Positions 54,101 to 63,689 are shown, counted from the stretch's first letter. The stretch is 64,000 bases of DNA from an uncultured Arachnia sp. (GCA_947499145.1 CANMNB010000004.1:124001-188000), one strand, 5' to 3'. The notes: generated by a model from the sequence alone, not told the origin. Program-made: numbers and translations.

Positions 54101-54832
54101 ATGTTCATCGGAGCGGGAACCGTGGTCAACGTGCTGGCGGTCGTCGCGGGCGCCACGATCGGGATGCTGCTGGGCCACCGCTTCAGCCACCGCGCCCGGG
54201 AACTGGTCACCGACACCCTGGGACTCGTCACGATCGTCCTCGGGATCACGGGCGCACTGGGCCTGGGCAGCAAGGCGGTCGCGGACACGCTGGGCGGTGC
54301 AGGGTTACTGGTCGTGCTGGGCTCCCTCCTGGCGGGAGCCCTGCTCGGGTCGTGGCTGCGGGTGACCGAGCGGCTCGAGGCGATGGCCGAGACCATCAGG
54401 CGGCGCTTCGGGCAGGACGACTCCGCGCACTTCGTCGAAGGTCTGGTCACCCCCACCCTGGTGTTCTGCGTCGGTCCGCTGACCATCCTGGGCTCCGTCT
54501 CCGACGGGTTGGGGCTGGGCGCCGACCAGCTGCTCGTGAAGTCGGTCATGGATGGCTTCGCCGCCATCGCCTTCGCCGCCTCCCTGGGGATCGGAGTCCT
54601 CTTCTCCGCCGGCCTCGTCGGACTCCTGCAGGGAGGGCTCACGTTGGCCGCCTTCAGCCTGGGCAGCTTCCTGGACACGGCACAGATCGACGTGCTGGGC
54701 GCCACCGGTGGCGTCATCCTCATCGGGCTCGGGATCCGGCTGCTCGACCTCAAACAGGTGGCCGTCGCGGACCTCCTGCCGGCGCTCGCCATCGCCCCCG
54801 CGCTGACGTGGGCCGCGACGCTGCTCGTGTGA
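54101..54832 (+). CDS. DUF554 family membrane protein
   Basis: A 243-residue polytopic membrane protein of the DUF554 (YdfK/YqgA-like) family, with about seven hydrophobic segments beginning GTVVNVLAVVAGATIGMLLG. Mid-protein motifs FCVGPLTILGSVSDGL and LVKSVMDGFAAIAFA are diagnostic. A possible transporter; substrate unknown. ATG 54101 lies 7 nt after DUF5719 and lacks a strong Shine-Dalgarno, so it may be coupled to it. Convergent with the metallopeptidase-family gene. Confidence 0.85.
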   Translation: MFIGAGTVVNVLAVVAGATIGMLLGHRFSHRARELVTDTLGLVTIVLGITGALGLGSKAVADTLGGAGLLVVLGSLLAGALLGSWLRVTERLEAMAETIRRRFGQDDSAHFVEGLVTPTLVFCVGPLTILGSVSDGLGLGADQLLVKSVMDGFAAIAFAASLGIGVLFSAGLVGLLQGGLTLAAFSLGSFLDTAQIDVLGATGGVILIGLGIRLLDLKQVAVADLLPALAIAPALTWAATLLV

Positions 54833-54834
54833 GG

Positions 54835-55266
54835 TCAGTCGTCGTCGAGGTCCCGGTCGGTCAACTGCTCCACCGCGATGCCGGTGACCATGCTCAGCTG
54901 TTCCACGATCGTGCGGTGCACGAGGTCGCGCAACTGCTGCCGGGTCCCCGCCCGGTGCTCGAGGGGCCTCTCGTAGACAACGATCTGGGCTCGTCGCCCG
55001 CGGGTCGGCTCCAGGGCGGCCGACATGGGGACGTGGCCGCCCGACCAGTCGGTGGAGAAGTGCGGGACGTCTTCGACCCCGACGATGATCCCGTCCAGCG
55101 CCGTCGGGTGGAAGTCCGAAATCTCCTCCAACGCATCGGTCACGCACACGTTGAAGAACTCCGTGCGGGATGGACGGCGCAGCGGCACGGGAGAGTGGGA
55201 CCACGCGTGTGGCAGGGCCAGGGGACCGCGGATTCCACGACCGTGTCGATCCCTGCTGCGTGGCAT
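54835..55266 (-). CDS. Zincin-like metallopeptidase family protein, catalytic motif lost
   Basis: A 143-residue member of the actinobacterial metallopeptidase (zincin-like, formerly DUF) family encoded near whiB2. The basic N-terminus DRHGRGIRGPL and VVYERPLEHRAGTRQQL fit the family. The expected HExxH is absent: the equivalent helix reads LVHRTIVEQLSMVTG, so no zinc site is evident and proteolytic activity is doubtful. The C-terminus is acidic (DRDLDDD). ATG 55266 has TAAAGT 6 nt upstream. It is divergent from DUF3499. Confidence 0.8.
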   Translation of the reverse strand: MPRSRDRHGRGIRGPLALPHAWSHSPVPLRRPSRTEFFNVCVTDALEEISDFHPTALDGIIVGVEDVPHFSTDWSGGHVPMSAALEPTRGRRAQIVVYERPLEHRAGTRQQLRDLVHRTIVEQLSMVTGIAVEQLTDRDLDDD

Positions 55267-55272
55267 GTCGCC

Positions 55273-55297
55273 ACTTTATCGCCCCGAGCGTTACTGT
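55273..55297. promoter_or_regulatory. Divergent leaderless -10 boxes of metallopeptidase and DUF3499 genes
   Basis: Minus-strand TAAAGT (55278-55273) lies 6 nt before ATG 55266; plus-strand TACTGT (55292-55297) lies 7 nt before GTG 55305. The starts are only about 38 bp apart. Confidence 0.5.
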
Positions 55298-55304
55298 CCC
55301 TCTC

Positions 55305-55664
55305 GTGCGCCGTTGTACTCGAACCGCCTGCCTGTTGCCCGCGATGGCGACGCTGACCTACGTCTACGCCGACCAGACGGCCGTGCTCGGGCCCCTGTCC
55401 GAGCGGGCGGTTCCGGGAGCATTCGACCTGTGCCTGGACCATGCCGCCCGAACATCCGTGCCTCGCGGTTGGGAGGTCATCCGTCTGCCACTGGAGGAGG
55501 ACCACCGGGTGGCCGTTCCCGACGACGACCTGCTCGCCCTGGCGGATGCCGTGCGTGAGGTCGGCCTCCGACACGACGAGGTGCCCGAACCCACCCCCGC
55601 GCCGCCGGTGGACCTGGCTGAGCGCAGGGTGGGTCACCTGCGGCTGCTGCGCACCGTCGACTAG
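55305..55664 (+). CDS. DUF3499 family zinc-ribbon-like protein
   Basis: A 119-residue actinobacterial protein (DUF3499). The N-terminus RRCTRTACLLPAMATLTYVY has Cys4 and Cys9, and CLDH supplies Cys43 and His46, giving four potential metal ligands. The rest is acidic and helical, ending HLRLLRTVD. Function is unknown; it is conserved next to manB and whiB2. GTG 55305 follows TACTGT by 7 nt; the longer frame to 55170 overlaps the divergent gene. Its stop shares the CTAG (55661-55664) with the convergent HNH gene. Confidence 0.85.
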   Translation: MRRCTRTACLLPAMATLTYVYADQTAVLGPLSERAVPGAFDLCLDHAARTSVPRGWEVIRLPLEEDHRVAVPDDDLLALADAVREVGLRHDEVPEPTPAPPVDLAERRVGHLRLLRTVD

Positions 55665-57087
55665 GTACTCCAGATTCCGGCTGATCGTTGGATCAGCTCC
55701 TCGAGGCTGGGCGGGTCCCCGCCGGACGGCTCAGCTTCCGGTGCGGGCGGGTCCTGGTCCGGGCAGGGTGGTGCCGCGCCGGTCGGTCGGAGTTGAGCGA
55801 GGTGGTGTCGTTGATGTTGCCGTGGTCGGTGGGTCGGGTCGATGTGGCGGGGTGGGGTGAACCAGGACAGTCCGGTCTCTTCGTCGAGGTGGACCTGCCA
55901 CTGCGACTCGTTGGACTGTTGCGGGTCCGGTTCCACCAGGCGATGGTGGTAGGGACACAGCAGAACGCCGTTGTGGAGGCTGGTGTCGCCGCCTCGCCAC
56001 CAGGGGATGATGTGGTGCGCCTCACAGCCCGCGGGCTGCGCGCTGCAGCCGGGGAACACACAACCTTGGTCCCGCTGCATCAGGGCGGTGCGGATGGCGG
56101 GGGTGATCAGCCGGTGGGTGCGGCCCACATCGAGCGGCTTCGACGCCCCACCCAGGACCATCGGGACCAGGCCCGCGTCACAGGCCAACCGACGCGCCTC
56201 CCCCGCCGACACACCATCCACCCCGTCGCCGACACCGATCAGCCCGACACGTCCAAGCCCGGTGGTGAGGGTGTCCATGTCCAGGGTGATGTGCACCTGT
56301 GGCCGGTCCAAGCCATGCGCCGGCACATCGCCAGCGGCGGCGGCTGCCTGCGTCAGCAGCACCAGGGCATCCGCCCGGCGGGAATCACGGCCCGGGACCT
56401 CACCAGCGTGCTGATAGGAGGACGCCGGCGGCATCAGCGCGTCCAGCTGGGCTGTCAGCAGGGCGGCGTCGGAGAGCGGTAGCTGTCCGGAGATGCGCAT
56501 CGAGCCGTGATGGTCGGGCGAGACCCGCAGGAGCGGGATCGATGCGCAGACGCCTGTTCGCGCGCCAGGCGCTTGGCGTCATCGGCCTCCGCCCCATCCG
56601 GATCCAGCACCTCAACCAGGCGCGACGCCAGGATTCGCAACTCGGAAGGGCCGAGGGCATCGGCGTGCGCAAGGATCTCTTGCTGGCATGCGACGAGCTC
56701 AGTACGGATGAGTCGGGGTGGCAGCTTGCGAAGTCCGGCGACGATCGCCTCCGCCTGGGCCAGCGAAATGCTTCCCTCGCTCAGCGCCGCCCCGATCAGG
56801 GGGAATCTGTCCGCGATGTCCGCGGCCAGCCGGATGGCCGCAGCCGCCTGAGCGGGGGTGTGTCGCACCGACTGCCGCACCCCTTCGATCACCTGACCAG
56901 CAGCGGAGACGGTCGCTTCCTGCAGCAGATGCATCCGCAGGCCCGCCAGTTGGGCCTCGACCTCGTCCACCAGACCGACAAGACCATCCAGCCGTTCCAC
57001 CACCGCGCTGGTGTCGCCGTCGAGAGCGACCGCGGCATCCCAGAGCGCGGAAAGGTACCGCTGCCCCAACTCCTGCAAATCGCTCAT
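55661..57087 (-). pseudogene. DUF222/HNH endonuclease-like gene broken by a frameshift
   Basis: Two minus-strand frames together make one DUF222-HNH protein. The 5' part (from ATG 57087, SDLQELGQRYLSALWDAAV) carries the helical DUF222 region. The 3' part (in frame from about 56500, MRISGQLPLSDAALL) continues it and ends in an HNH domain with GCVFPGCSAQP, CEAHHIIPWWRGG and LCPYHHRLVEPD. The frames meet near 56526-56537, where RSRSCG should read RSRSLRV. One missing C would explain the shift. It could be a real mutation, a sequencing error or a slippery site. CATAAT (57100-57095) lies 7 nt before the ATG. This family is often multicopy and associated with mobile elements. Confidence 0.8.
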
Positions 57088-57133
57088 GTGGTCTATTATG
57101 TCGATGACCACTGACAGAACCCACCAGGTGGTC
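57088..57133. repeat. Three GTGGTC/GACCAC hexamers between HNH and manB genes
   Basis: GTGGTC occurs at 57088-57093 and 57128-57133, and its complement GACCAC at 57106-57111. CACTGAC (57109-57115) and GTCAGTG (57131-57137) are a further inverted pair. The cluster spans the divergent intergenic region and overlaps the HNH -10. It may be an operator or remnant repeat. Confidence 0.4.
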
Positions 57134-57158
57134 AGTGCTGCCCGACGATCCGCCACGC

Positions 57159-57164
57159 TAGGCT
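57159..57164 (+). promoter_or_regulatory. Leaderless -10 box (TAGGCT) of manB
   Basis: TAGGCT lies 6 nt before GTG 57171. Confidence 0.5.
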
Positions 57165-57170
57165 GCCCCC

Positions 57171-58520
57171 GTGCTGCAGACCCAGATCTTCAAGGCCAAC
57201 GACATCCGCGGGATCGTCGCAGGCGAGGACCCCGAGTGGGACCTCGACGGTGCACGCCGGCTCGGTGCCGCCTTCGTCCAACTGCTCGACCTTCAGGGTG
57301 GCGAGTTCGTCGTCGGACGCGACATGCGCCGGCTCGGTGCCGAGCTCTCCGCCGCCTTCATCGACGGCGCCCGGCGCTCCGGTGCCCATGCCGTCGAGGT
57401 GGGCCTGACGTCGACGGACCAGCTCTGGTTCGCCTCCGGCTGGCTCCGTCTGCCGGGAGTCCAGTTCACCGCCAGCCACAATCCCGCCTCCTACAACGGC
57501 ATCAAGTTCTGCCTCGCCGACGCGCGTCCCGTCCCCGCAGGCTTCACCGACGAGTTGCGCCGGGTGGCCGAGGACGTCACGGTCGGCGAGGAGGTCCGCG
57601 GATCGGTCCGGCACGTGGACACGCTGGAGGCCTACGCGGACAGGCTCACGGAGCTGGTCCCCGCCGGAGCGGGACCGGATCTGACGGTCGTCGTCGACGC
57701 CGGCAACGGTATGGCCGGCCACACCTGCGTCCCGGTCCTGGCCGGTCGCGGCCTCGACGTGGTGGGTCTCTACCTGGACCTCGACGGCACCTTCCCGAAC
57801 CACCCGGCGAACCCGCTGGAGCCGGAGAACCTCGAGGACGCCCGGCAGGCCGTGCGCGCCCATGGAGCGGATCTCGGACTTGTCTTCGACGGGGACGCCG
57901 ACCGCTGCTTCATCATCGACGAGCGCGGCGACGTCGTGGACCCGTCCGTGATCACCGCCATGATCGCGCTGGCAGAGCTCGAGAAGGAGCCCGGCGGCAC
58001 GATCGTCGTGAACACCATCACCAGCTGGGCGGTCGCCGAAGCGGTCGAGGGCAAGGGCGAGCTGGTCGTCTCGCCCGTCGGTCACACGTATGTCAAGGCA
58101 CTCATGGCCGAGCACGACGCCATCTTCGGCGGCGAGCACTCCGCGCACTACTACTTCCGGGACTTCTGGTCCGCCGACACCGGGATGCTGGCAGCACTGC
58201 ACGTCATCGAGCTGCTCCGCCGCTCCGGACGTCGACTCTCGGAACTCGCCGCCGCCTTCGACGGCTACCACCGCTCGGGGGAGCTCAACTCCACGGTCGA
58301 GGACGCCGACGAGGCGATGGCCGTCGTGGCACACGCCTTCGACGGCAGGGGAGAGGTTGCCCGGGGCGATGGCCTGATGATCACCAACCGGGACCAGGGG
58401 TGGTGGCTGAACCTCCGGCCGAGCAACACCGAACCTCTACTCCGTCTGAACGTGGAGGCCCGCGACCCCGAGCGCATGGCGATGCTGCGCGACGAGGTCC
58501 TCGCGCTGGTCCGAACCTGA
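57171..58520 (+). CDS. manB: Phosphomannomutase/phosphoglucomutase
   Basis: Interconverts mannose-6-phosphate and mannose-1-phosphate, feeding ManC. The 449-residue enzyme has the phosphoserine loop TASHNPASYNGIK, metal loop DGDADRCF, sugar loop GGEHSAHYYF and phosphate site RPSNTEPLLRLN. GTG 57171 has TAGGCT 6 nt upstream. The Trm112 and SIS genes follow, an order known from manB-Rv3256c-manA in mycobacteria. It is distinct from the longer mutase at 29362-31029, which is linked to nucleoside salvage. Confidence 0.95.
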   Translation: MLQTQIFKANDIRGIVAGEDPEWDLDGARRLGAAFVQLLDLQGGEFVVGRDMRRLGAELSAAFIDGARRSGAHAVEVGLTSTDQLWFASGWLRLPGVQFTASHNPASYNGIKFCLADARPVPAGFTDELRRVAEDVTVGEEVRGSVRHVDTLEAYADRLTELVPAGAGPDLTVVVDAGNGMAGHTCVPVLAGRGLDVVGLYLDLDGTFPNHPANPLEPENLEDARQAVRAHGADLGLVFDGDADRCFIIDERGDVVDPSVITAMIALAELEKEPGGTIVVNTITSWAVAEAVEGKGELVVSPVGHTYVKALMAEHDAIFGGEHSAHYYFRDFWSADTGMLAALHVIELLRRSGRRLSELAAAFDGYHRSGELNSTVEDADEAMAVVAHAFDGRGEVARGDGLMITNRDQGWWLNLRPSNTEPLLRLNVEARDPERMAMLRDEVLALVRT

Positions 58521-58548
58521 GGTTCCGGGGGCTGTTCGCCCGCGGTGC

Positions 58549-58554
58549 CACAAT
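58549..58554 (+). promoter_or_regulatory. Possible leaderless -10 box (CACAAT) of the FUSC gene
   Basis: CACAAT lies 6 nt before GTG 58561. It departs from the TAnnnT pattern, so support is weaker. Confidence 0.3.
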
Positions 58555-58560
58555 CGGACG

Positions 58561-59613
58561 GTGACCACGCCCGACCCGTCCACCGCCGTACGCGCCACCG
58601 TTCGCCAGTGGGACCTCCATCCGGTGGCGGCCAATGCCCTGCGCACCGGGATGGCCGTGGCCGTCGCCTGGGTTGTTGCCCTCTCCCTGCCGGGGCAGGC
58701 GGCGGAGTACGCCTACTACGCCCCGCTCGGCGCGGTCATCGCCACCACCAGCAACCCGGGCGGGTCGCTGCGGACCGCGCTGCAGGCCGCGGCGGCCATC
58801 ACCATCGGTGGCGCCACAGCGGTCCTCGCCGACATCATCGGAGATCCCGACAGCTGGCAGGCAATGGCCGTCACGGTCGGCGTCGGGGTCCTGCTGGGGA
58901 CGCTGCCGTCCCTCGGGTCCATGGGCTCGTGGGTTCCCACCTCGGCGCTGTTCTCGCTCATCTTCGGCGGTGGTGACACCTGGTTCGTCGCGCTGTACAG
59001 CGGACTCGTGCTCCTGGGGGCGCTCGTGGCCGTGGGAGTCGCCCTCGTGCTCCCCGGCCAGCCCATCGAGCTGGCGCGCCGAGACCTGGACCACCTTCGC
59101 GTCGCACTCGCCCGCAGAGTCGGTGACACCGCTGACCTCCTGCGAGACGGGACGGACACCGCCACGGACTCACCGGACCTGGACCAGGCGCTGTCCAAGG
59201 CGCGGTCGTCCATGAGTGAGGTCCGCGACGCGCGCAGGAAGAACCAGCGCACCTGGTATCGACGACATACCGCCGGACGCGTCGAGGCCCAGCTGCGCAC
59301 CTGGGAGTACGCCGCGGCATCGATGGGCCTGGTGGCCGACGCCGCGGCTCGCGATGCCCGACACCTGGCGCCCACGGTGCGGGACGCCACGGTCGCGGCC
59401 CTCGAGGAACTGCGCCGATTGCTCGAGGACTGGACCTCCCCGAACCGGGACGTCGACGTCTCGTCGCTGCGCGACGCGGCGGACCGGCTGCAGGAGTCCA
59501 TGGACGACCCCGCGACGCCCGCCTCGCCCGCTGCCAGCGGAGTGCTGTTCACGCTGCGCCGGACGATCACCCTGGCCCAGGAGAACAAGCTGGCCGCGGA
59601 TCGCGAGCAGTGA
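58561..59613 (+). CDS. FUSC family (aromatic acid exporter-like) membrane protein
   Basis: A 350-residue protein with six hydrophobic segments in the first 165 residues (AANALRTGMAVAVAWVVAL, YAYYAPLGAVIATTSNPGGS, ...), the aromatic-acid-exporter/FUSC half-module, followed by a soluble helical cytoplasmic domain (about 170-350). The conserved APLGAVIA segment supports this family. The transported compound is unknown. It sits between manB and the Trm112 gene, which interrupts the mannose genes; the break may be lineage-specific. Confidence 0.78.
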   Translation: MTTPDPSTAVRATVRQWDLHPVAANALRTGMAVAVAWVVALSLPGQAAEYAYYAPLGAVIATTSNPGGSLRTALQAAAAITIGGATAVLADIIGDPDSWQAMAVTVGVGVLLGTLPSLGSMGSWVPTSALFSLIFGGGDTWFVALYSGLVLLGALVAVGVALVLPGQPIELARRDLDHLRVALARRVGDTADLLRDGTDTATDSPDLDQALSKARSSMSEVRDARRKNQRTWYRRHTAGRVEAQLRTWEYAAASMGLVADAAARDARHLAPTVRDATVAALEELRRLLEDWTSPNRDVDVSSLRDAADRLQESMDDPATPASPAASGVLFTLRRTITLAQENKLAADREQ

Positions 59614-59647
59614 GGCGCGAGCGTGGTCGAACATGCCTGCTCCCGGC

Positions 59648-59653
59648 TAGATT
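59648..59653 (+). promoter_or_regulatory. -10 box (TAGATT) of the Trm112 gene
   Basis: TAGATT predicts a start near 59660 and a leader of about 28 nt with GAGAGG before ATG 59688. Confidence 0.38.
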
Positions 59654-59687
59654 GGTGACCAACGCCCCGCAGACGAGAGGTATTTCG

Positions 59688-59879
59688 ATGGCCGAGCACA
59701 ACATGGACCTGTCAGCCGAGTTCTTGGCCATCGCGGCGTGTCCTGCGTGTCACGCGAAGTTCGCGGTCGACTACGACCGAGCGGAGCTGGTCTGCACCAA
59801 CGAGTCCTGCGGCCTCGCCTATCCCGTCCGGGACCAGATTCCCGTCCTGCTGATCGACCAGGCCCGCAGCACCCTCTGA
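59688..59879 (+). CDS. Trm112 family zinc-ribbon protein
   Basis: A 63-residue Trm112-like protein. Cys18, Cys21 (CPACH), Cys36 and Cys41 form a zinc ribbon, and the AYPVRDQIPVLLIDQA tail is the family signature. In other organisms Trm112 proteins activate methyltransferases; a partner is not evident here, although ahcY, which clears S-adenosylhomocysteine, lies 1.5 kb downstream. ATG 59688 is placed by the conserved length and GAGAGG. The SIS gene starts 5 nt later. Confidence 0.88.
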   Translation: MAEHNMDLSAEFLAIAACPACHAKFAVDYDRAELVCTNESCGLAYPVRDQIPVLLIDQARSTL

Positions 59880-59884
59880 CTGCC

Positions 59885-60904
59885 ATGCCCGGCCCCAGCT
59901 TCGACGATGCGCGGCTCGAGTCCGCCGACCAACTCCTCCGTGACGACCGGCTGCGTTACCTGGCAGAGACTGGGGCACGGATCCGCAAGGCATCCCTCAG
60001 CGTGCCCGTCGGCCACCTCGAGCGGGGAGAGCGGCCACGCGGCATCCTCGTCCTGGGCTCCGAGTCCCGGCTGGTGCGGGCGGTTCTGGAGCCCGCCTGC
60101 CCGGTGCCGTTCATGGCGTGGCCCGGCCCGACGCTGCCGGCCTGGGTCGGGCCCCTCGACCTGGTGATCGTGCTCGGAGGCCATGAGGCTCCTGCGTGGG
60201 AGGTGCAGTGCGCCCACGAGGCCGCGCGACGCGGCGCCCAGCTCATCGTCGCCGCACCCGAGGACTCCCAGTTGGCTGCGGCCGCCCAGTCCCATGACAC
60301 CACCCTGCTGCCCTGCGCGGAGTCCGATGCCATGGCCTCAGCCGTCGCCGTGCTGGCGCTGCTCGGGGACCTCGACCTCGGCCCGCGAGTCTTGCCTGAC
60401 CACGTGGCCGACGCCGCGGACCTCGTCGCCGAGAGCTGCTCCCCGGCCCGCGACATGTCGGAGAACCGGGCCAAGGACCTGGCCGCCGGTCTCGCCGAGG
60501 GCCTCCCGCTGGTGTGGGGCGCGACGGTGCTCGCCGCCCGCGCCTCGCGTCGGATCGCCGAGGCGCTGCGGCGTGCGAGCGGGCAACTGGCGTTGGCCGC
60601 TGATGCTGACGAACTCGAGGCCGTCCTGCGTGCCGTGCCGCCCAGGGACCTCTTCGAGGACCCGTTCGAGACACAGTCCGACCCGCGTCCCGTGCTCCTC
60701 CTCCTGGATGAGGCCAAGGTGCCGGAACGCCTCGCCGGGGCAGCGGACCGCCTCGAGCGTCTTGCCGAGGCAGCGGGTGTCCGGACCTGCCGCATCTCGT
60801 CCGGCGACACCAACCTGGAGAACTCCGACGTCGAGAGCTACGTCACGCTCCTGCAGCACGGACGCTACGCCGCGGCGTATCTGGGCATCGGGCTCGGCAA
60901 GTGA
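59885..60904 (+). CDS. SIS-domain phosphosugar isomerase-like protein
   Basis: A 339-residue sugar-isomerase-fold protein resembling the C-terminal part of bifunctional phosphoglucose/phosphomannose isomerases; mycobacterial Rv3256c occupies the same place. The Rossmann-like stretch GILVLGSESRLVRAVLE and LIVAAPEDSQLAAAAQ are visible, as is LVWGATVLAARASRRIAE. It could make mannose-6-phosphate for ManB, but classical PMI metal ligands are not evident. Strength of Shine-Dalgarno is weak, so it is probably coupled to the Trm112 gene. Confidence 0.7.
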   Translation: MPGPSFDDARLESADQLLRDDRLRYLAETGARIRKASLSVPVGHLERGERPRGILVLGSESRLVRAVLEPACPVPFMAWPGPTLPAWVGPLDLVIVLGGHEAPAWEVQCAHEAARRGAQLIVAAPEDSQLAAAAQSHDTTLLPCAESDAMASAVAVLALLGDLDLGPRVLPDHVADAADLVAESCSPARDMSENRAKDLAAGLAEGLPLVWGATVLAARASRRIAEALRRASGQLALAADADELEAVLRAVPPRDLFEDPFETQSDPRPVLLLLDEAKVPERLAGAADRLERLAEAAGVRTCRISSGDTNLENSDVESYVTLLQHGRYAAAYLGIGLGK

Positions 60905-60928
60905 CCCCCATCTGGCAGAGTTACCGCT

Positions 60929-61381
60929 GTGAGCACTGACGCGACGACCAAGGTCCTTGTCCTCAATGGTCCCAACCTGGGAAGGCTGGGGGTCCGGGAG
61001 CCCGAGGTCTACGGCTCCACCACGTTCGCCGAGCTCTCCGACCACCTCATCGGGACGGGCGCCGCGCTGGGCCTGGACGTCGAGGTGCGCCAGACCAACC
61101 ACGAGGGCGAGATGCTCGACTGGCTCGGCGAGGCCGCGGACCAGCAGCTCCCGGTGGTGCTCAACCCCGCGGCCTGGTCCCACTACTCCATTGCCATCGC
61201 CGACGCCGTCGCGCAGTGCGAGCTCGTCATCGAGGTTCACATCAGCAACGTCCACGCGCGGGAGGAGTTCCGCAAGCACCTGGTCGTCAGCCCCTACGCC
61301 ACCGGTGTGATCGCCGGGCTGGGACTGGGGGGCTACGACCTCGCGCTGACCCACGTGGCGGCCGTCACCGAGCGAGACTGA
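60929..61381 (+). CDS. aroQ: 3-dehydroquinate dehydratase (type II)
   Basis: Catalyses the third step of the shikimate pathway. The 150 residues have [21 protein letters not shown] with the catalytic Tyr, the [12 protein letters not shown] segment, [12 protein letters not shown] and the catalytic His in [18 protein letters not shown] 60929 gives the family length. No other aro genes lie nearby. Upstream spacing is 24 nt from the SIS gene. Confidence 0.95.
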   Translation: MSTDATTKVLVLNGPNLGRLGVREPEVYGSTTFAELSDHLIGTGAALGLDVEVRQTNHEGEMLDWLGEAADQQLPVVLNPAAWSHYSIAIADAVAQCELVIEVHISNVHAREEFRKHLVVSPYATGVIAGLGLGGYDLALTHVAAVTERD

Positions 61382-61415
61382 GCGTCCTGGTTTCCGGGCC
61401 GTGCGACGCGCCACG

Positions 61416-61421
61416 TAGAGT
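61416..61421 (+). promoter_or_regulatory. Leaderless -10 box (TAGAGT) of ahcY
   Basis: TAGAGT lies 6 nt before GTG 61428. Confidence 0.5.
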
Positions 61422-61427
61422 GGCGAC

Positions 61428-62852
<1,425 letters not shown>

Positions 62853-62864
62853 GTGGGCCCCGCG

Positions 62865-63407
62865 TCACGCCCCGACGTCGTGCAGGTGATGGACGACGTC
62901 GTGGGCGAAGTAGCACGCCAGCGACGCGACGGTGAACGCCGATCCGTTGCTGCGCAGCCCCGGCCACTCCCATCGGTCCTCCGCGACCTCGGCCCACGCC
63001 CGTGCCGCCCCCTCCGCGCGCTCGTGGACGAGGACCTGGGCAGCATGGGAGTTGGACTTCCAGTACTCCTTGTCGACGGCCGCGCGGTCCTGGTCCCAGT
63101 CGTCGAATTCCACACCCGCCCCATCGCTGTCGAGGATGGCGTGCAGCCGGGCGGTCATGACCTCGCAGACGTCGGCCACGTGGAGCGTGTACTCGATCGG
63201 CGACCACGTCCCCGGAGCGGGGCGCACATCGGCATCCCGCCTCTCCAGCGCCCGGGCGAACCGCTCGGCGGCGTCGACGACCAGGGGCGGCAGAGTGGCA
63301 GGCGTGACGGGCCCGGGGTCGAACCCGCAGTCGGGGCACGGCCGTTCGGTGACCCAGGTCCAGTCCTTGGCGTCGGGAGTGATCGGCGCGGGGGAGGTCT
63401 CGCTCAT
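62865..63407 (-). CDS. DinB/YfiT-like metal-binding protein
   Basis: A 180-residue DinB-fold protein. The N-terminus holds CPDCGF, and the four-helix core has TWSPIEYTLHVADVCEVM (first His) and CYFAHDVVHHLHDV (paired His), the usual metal ligands. Some relatives are mycothiol- or bacillithiol-dependent transferases, but the reaction is not assignable here. ATG 63407 lies 6 nt after TAGCCT. It is convergent with ahcY. Confidence 0.82.
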   Translation of the reverse strand: MSETSPAPITPDAKDWTWVTERPCPDCGFDPGPVTPATLPPLVVDAAERFARALERRDADVRPAPGTWSPIEYTLHVADVCEVMTARLHAILDSDGAGVEFDDWDQDRAAVDKEYWKSNSHAAQVLVHERAEGAARAWAEVAEDRWEWPGLRSNGSAFTVASLACYFAHDVVHHLHDVGA

Positions 63408-63413
63408 CCCCCA

Positions 63414-63419
63414 AGGCTA
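63414..63419 (-). promoter_or_regulatory. Leaderless -10 box (TAGCCT) of the DinB-like gene
   Basis: On the minus strand TAGCCT (63419-63414) lies 6 nt before ATG 63407. Confidence 0.42.
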
Positions 63420-63432
63420 GGGTGGGGCCCGA

Positions 63433-63675
63433 TCACTTGCCCGGATTGAGTGACTGCCAGATCTCCTTGCACTCCGGGCACACGGGGAACTTCTCCGGGT
63501 TCTTGGTGGGCACCCACACCTTTCCGCAGAGCGCGACCACAGGGGTTCCCGTCACCATCGCCTTGACGAGCTTGTTCTTGGGGACGTAGTGCGAGAATCG
63601 TTCGTGGTCGCCGTCCTCGAACTGCTCGGTGCGCTCGTCGAGGACTGTCTGGGAGCCGGGGGCCATTTCGCTCAT
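63433..63675 (-). CDS. DUF3039 family protein
   Basis: An 80-residue actinobacterial DUF3039 protein. Candidate metal ligands are His24 (DGDHERF), His29 (SHYVP), Cys50 (LCGKVW) and the CPEC pair near the end. Function unknown. ATG 63675 follows TAGAAT by 8 nt; the open frame to 63783 passes through the promoter. It is divergent from the MFS gene. The order DinB-DUF3039 in one direction is compact (25 nt apart). Confidence 0.85.
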   Translation of the reverse strand: MSEMAPGSQTVLDERTEQFEDGDHERFSHYVPKNKLVKAMVTGTPVVALCGKVWVPTKNPEKFPVCPECKEIWQSLNPGK

Positions 63676-63683
63676 GGACGTCG

Positions 63684-63689
63684 ATTCTA
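63684..63689 (-). promoter_or_regulatory. Leaderless -10 box (TAGAAT) of the DUF3039 gene
   Basis: On the minus strand TAGAAT (63689-63684) lies 8 nt before ATG 63675. The divergent MFS gene begins 13 nt beyond the box. Confidence 0.45.

Noticed and set aside
57011-58564. Plus-strand frame of over 500 codons in another frame over manB
   Set aside because: manB motifs are all in the frame starting at 57171; the other is Arg/Gly-rich shadow.
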